From positions 868,001-932,000 of the forward strand of contig NZ_JBFBOG010000003.1 in assembly GCF_040686855.1 (NCBI RefSeq): a DNA stretch of 64,000 bases. Direction: 5' to 3'. The first letter of the stretch is position 1, and the number at the start of each line of letters is the position of its first letter. The DNA is from Leifsonia sp040686855. GTDB lineage: Bacteria; Actinomycetota; Actinomycetes; Actinomycetales; Microbacteriaceae. Positions 62,360 to 64,000 of the stretch are shown in pieces. Below the pieces are notes generated by a model that saw only the letters and a list, made by a program, of their open reading frames with translations, was not told the DNA's origin and made no database searches. A program made the position numbers and the translations under genes.

Positions 62360-62953
62360 GTGGATGTGACGACCCGGCATGTGATCAGGCCTTTGACCCT
62401 GGAGACCTACCCGGCCTGGCTGGCGCTCGCCCAGAAGCACAACGGCGTCTGGGGCGGGTGCTACTGCTCGTACTTCCACGGCGACACGGCGGACACCGTC
62501 AAGCGCGAGTACGACGGCCCCACCTTCAAGCAGCGGCTCGTCGCGGAGGGGGTGGCCCACGCCGCCCTCGTCTTCGAGGGTGACGACGCCATCGCGTGGT
62601 GCGAGTACGGCAGCCCCGACGAACTGCCGAACATCTACCACCGCAAGCAGTACGACGCAGGCGAGTCCCGGCCGGCGCCGTGGCGCATCACCTGTTTCTT
62701 CGTCGACCGCGACCACCGTCGCACCGGGGTCGCGCGGGAGGCGCTGGATGGGGCACTCGAGCTGATCGCCCGGGCGGGCGGCGGCGAGGTGGTGTCGTTC
62801 CCCAACGAGCTCGCGCCCGGGAAACGGACGTCCTCATCCTTCCTCCACAACGGCACGCGGGCCATGTTCGAGAAGGCGGGGTTCACGTTCGAGCGCCACA
62901 TCGGCAAGAGCAAGACGGTGATGCGCATCACCGTCGCGCCGGTTGCCGACTGA
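62360..62953 (+). CDS. GNAT family N-acetyltransferase
   Basis: A 197-residue protein with a GNAT-like fold: ITCFFVDRDHRRTGVAREAL is the beta4-alpha3 acetyl-CoA loop (R-R-x-G-V-A). The N-terminal part with GGCYCSYFHGDTADTVK is a cysteine-rich variant seen in a subgroup of actinobacterial GNAT proteins. GTG start after GAGGGGGTTCGCT. The substrate is unknown. The 3' end overlaps the convergent acetyltransferase gene by 26 bp. Confidence 0.82.
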   Translation: MDVTTRHVIRPLTLETYPAWLALAQKHNGVWGGCYCSYFHGDTADTVKREYDGPTFKQRLVAEGVAHAALVFEGDDAIAWCEYGSPDELPNIYHRKQYDAGESRPAPWRITCFFVDRDHRRTGVAREALDGALELIARAGGGEVVSFPNELAPGKRTSSSFLHNGTRAMFEKAGFTFERHIGKSKTVMRITVAPVAD

Positions 62954-63512
62954 CATCTGCCCTGCCGGACGAGGCGCGCCACTCCGAGGCCAGAAGCGAC
63001 CAGACCTGCTTGTCGTAGAAGACGTCGCCCACCGGCCACGCTTCGCGAAGCACGCCCTCGAGCGTCATGCCCAGACGACGGGCGACCGCCGAGCTCCGGT
63101 CGTTGTCGCTGCGGCACCTCCACTCGGCGCGGTGCATCCCGCGCTCGTCGAAGGCATAGGCGAGCAGTTCCCGCACGGCACTCGTGATGTGACCGTGCCC
63201 CTCGGCGCCGGGTTCGAGCCAGCATCCGATCTCGAACGAGCCCGTCGCCGTGGAGAACTCGACGAACATCACGCCACCGACGAGGACGCTGTCCACCCAG
63301 ATCCCGTAGATTCCTGCGCCGTCCCGGGCCGCCCGCTCGGCGTAGCGACCGAGGGTGGTGCGCGCGCCCGCCACATCGTTCGTGACGAACGACGGGCCCA
63401 CCCAGGGGCGGATGTGCTCCCGCGCGCGGTCCAGATGGGCGGCGAACTCCTCGGCACGCCATGGCTCCAACGGCCGGAGGCTGGCGCCGGAGCTCAAGGT
63501 CGTAGAGAACAT
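62928..63512 (-). CDS. RimJ/RimL-like GNAT acetyltransferase
   Basis: A 194-residue protein of the ribosomal-protein-acetyltransferase subgroup: SLRPLEPWRAEEFAAHLDRA at the start, FEIGCWLEPGAEGHGHITSA around the acetyl-CoA loop, and RAEWRCRSDNDRSSAVARRL typical of RimL-like proteins. Many members act on other small substrates, so the target is open. ATG at 63512 chosen; GTG two codons earlier is possible. It lies just downstream of the tRNA terminator. Confidence 0.85.
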   Translation of the reverse strand: MFSTTLSSGASLRPLEPWRAEEFAAHLDRAREHIRPWVGPSFVTNDVAGARTTLGRYAERAARDGAGIYGIWVDSVLVGGVMFVEFSTATGSFEIGCWLEPGAEGHGHITSAVRELLAYAFDERGMHRAEWRCRSDNDRSSAVARRLGMTLEGVLREAWPVGDVFYDKQVWSLLASEWRASSGRADVSRQPARR

Positions 63513-63537
63513 GCGCACACGTTACCGTCCCGATACG

Positions 63538-63560
63538 AAAAAAGCCCCGTTCAGGGGCTC
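63538..63560 (-). terminator. Intrinsic terminator of the tRNA operon
   Basis: Minus-strand AGCCCC-TGAAC-GGGGCT followed by a run of six to seven T. This is the only classical stem-plus-T-run terminator in the window. It lies 9 bp after tRNA-Val. Confidence 0.93.
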
Positions 63561-63568
63561 TTTCTCTT

Positions 63569-63643
63569 GGTGGGCGATACTGGGATCGAACCAGTGACCT
63601 CTTCCGTGTCAGGGAAGCGCGCTACCGCTGCGCCAATCGCCCG
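63569..63643 (-). tRNA. tRNA-Val (GAC)
   Basis: Seventy-five bases including an encoded CCA. Acceptor GGGCGAT pairs with ATCGCCC; the anticodon stem CTTCC/GGAAG encloses CTGACAC with anticodon GAC; the T arm reads ACTGG-TTCGATC-CCAGT. Last of three tRNAs in the operon. Confidence 0.96.
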
Positions 63644-63669
63644 AATCCGAACTCAGGAGCTCAGAATCG

Positions 63670-63740
63670 AGGTGGATACGGGATTCGAACCCGTGTATAC
63701 GGCTTTGCAGGCCGCTGCCTCGCCTCTCGGCCAATCCACC
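63670..63740 (-). tRNA. tRNA-Cys (GCA)
   Basis: Seventy-one bases, CCA not encoded. Acceptor GGTGGAT/ATCCACC, discriminator U as is normal for tRNA-Cys, anticodon loop CTGCAAA with anticodon GCA, T loop TTCGAAT. Lies 26 bp before tRNA-Val. Confidence 0.95.
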
Positions 63741-63806
63741 GAACGCCACAACACGGAAAAACCGTACCGTACCTGAGAGGCCCGATCTGAAGACCGGGCC
63801 GACTCG

Positions 63807-63879
63807 AGCGGATGACGAGACTCGAACTCGCGACCCTCACCTTGGCAAGGTGATGCGCTACCAACTGCGCTACATCCGC
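63807..63879 (-). tRNA. tRNA-Gly (GCC)
   Basis: Seventy-three bases, CCA not encoded. Acceptor GCGGATG/CATCCGC, anticodon stem CACC/GGTG around TTGCCAA with anticodon GCC, T loop TTCGAGT. First gene of the operon. Confidence 0.96.
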
Positions 63880-63913
63880 ATTTCGTTCCGCAGTTCCCTG
63901 CGGCACTTGAAAG

Positions 63914-63942
63914 ACTCTAGCCGATCCGCGCGCCCAAGACAA
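63914..63942 (-). promoter_or_regulatory. Promoter of the tRNA-Gly-Cys-Val operon
   Basis: Minus-strand TTGTCT (63937-63942) and TAGAGT (63914-63919), separated by exactly 17 bp, 34 bp before tRNA-Gly. Both hexamers are good matches. The rest of the sequence up to position 64000 holds no gene that I can see. Confidence 0.8.
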
Positions 63943-64000
63943 AACCGATGACGCCTGCCGGGTGTGTCGCCTGCCGCGTCGGTGTCGATGTGCGTTCGAC

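Noticed and set aside
63880..64000. Further tRNA or protein gene at the right edge
   Set aside because: Beyond the tRNA promoter I see no cloverleaf or coding frame; a gene may begin outside the window.

Overview
The window is about 64 kb of high-GC (roughly 70%) chromosomal DNA from an actinobacterium. It is most likely a member of the Microbacteriaceae, with Leifsonia or a close relative as my best guess. The reasons are the GTG-rich start codons, the very compact overlapping operons (ATGA and GTGA junctions), a PriA that has lost its ATPase motifs, an mIHF-type nucleoid protein fused to guanylate kinase, and a gene order that follows two well-known actinobacterial blocks. These are the Mycobacterium-like pyrR-pyrBC-carAB-pyrF-mihF-gmk-rpoZ-coaBC-metK-priA-fmt-rsmB-rpe block, and the alaS-ruvX-mltG-aroE-aroC-aroK-aroB-aroQ-efp-nusB block. 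Nearly everything up to about 50.8 kb is core housekeeping on the minus strand. I see no prophage, transposase, integrase or CRISPR array.

Region by region, in coordinate order (minus-strand operons are transcribed right to left). 1-3.3 kb: hisE-hisG-hisF-hisI-trpE, with trpE cut by the window edge. 3.4-4.6 kb: a lone plus-strand MFS transporter sits between rpe and hisE. 4.6-14.1 kb: rpe, rsmB, fmt, a 390-bp gap packed with palindromes, degenerate priA, metK, coaBC, rpoZ and the mIHF-Gmk fusion. 14.1-22.9 kb: the complete de novo UMP pathway genes except pyrD/pyrE, headed by pyrR and preceded by a leader that looks like a PyrR-binding RNA hairpin overlapping the Shine-Dalgarno. 23-35 kb: a DsbA-like lipoprotein, nusB, efp, the shikimate genes (aroQ, aroB, aroK, aroC, aroE), mltG, ruvX, alaS and two small membrane proteins. 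35-42.5 kb: rpsD, rarA, then three plus-strand genes (membrane cyclophilin, DUF349 protein, AbiEi-like orphan), then the bifunctional (p)ppGpp enzyme. 42.5-49.2 kb: a rhodanese, secF, secD, yajC, ruvB, ruvA, ruvC and yebC. 49.2-53.1 kb: vitamin B6 genes, with pdxS-pdxT divergent from a MocR regulator and pdxY. 53.2-55.7 kb: thrS and its HIT partner. 55.9-63.5 kb: an accessory stretch with a secreted GH25 muramidase carrying three cell-wall-binding repeats, a secreted sedolisin, a DUF2127 membrane protein, a FAD amine-oxidase-like protein and two acetyltransferases. 63.5-63.9 kb: a tRNA-Gly/Cys/Val operon with a clear promoter and terminator.

How the genes work together: histidine, tryptophan, chorismate, pyrimidine and PLP biosynthesis stand beside translation genes (alaS, thrS, efp, rpsD, tRNAs), protein export (SecDF-YajC), Holliday-junction processing (RuvABC, RarA) and the stringent response enzyme. 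The parts that ordinary annotation does not explain are the three unrelated families of intergenic palindromes (7.7-8.0, 22.9-23.0 and 53.1 kb), the mIHF-Gmk fusion, the roughly 97-residue acidic extension on AroE, and the regulatory DNA in front of pyrR and between pdxS and its MocR neighbour.
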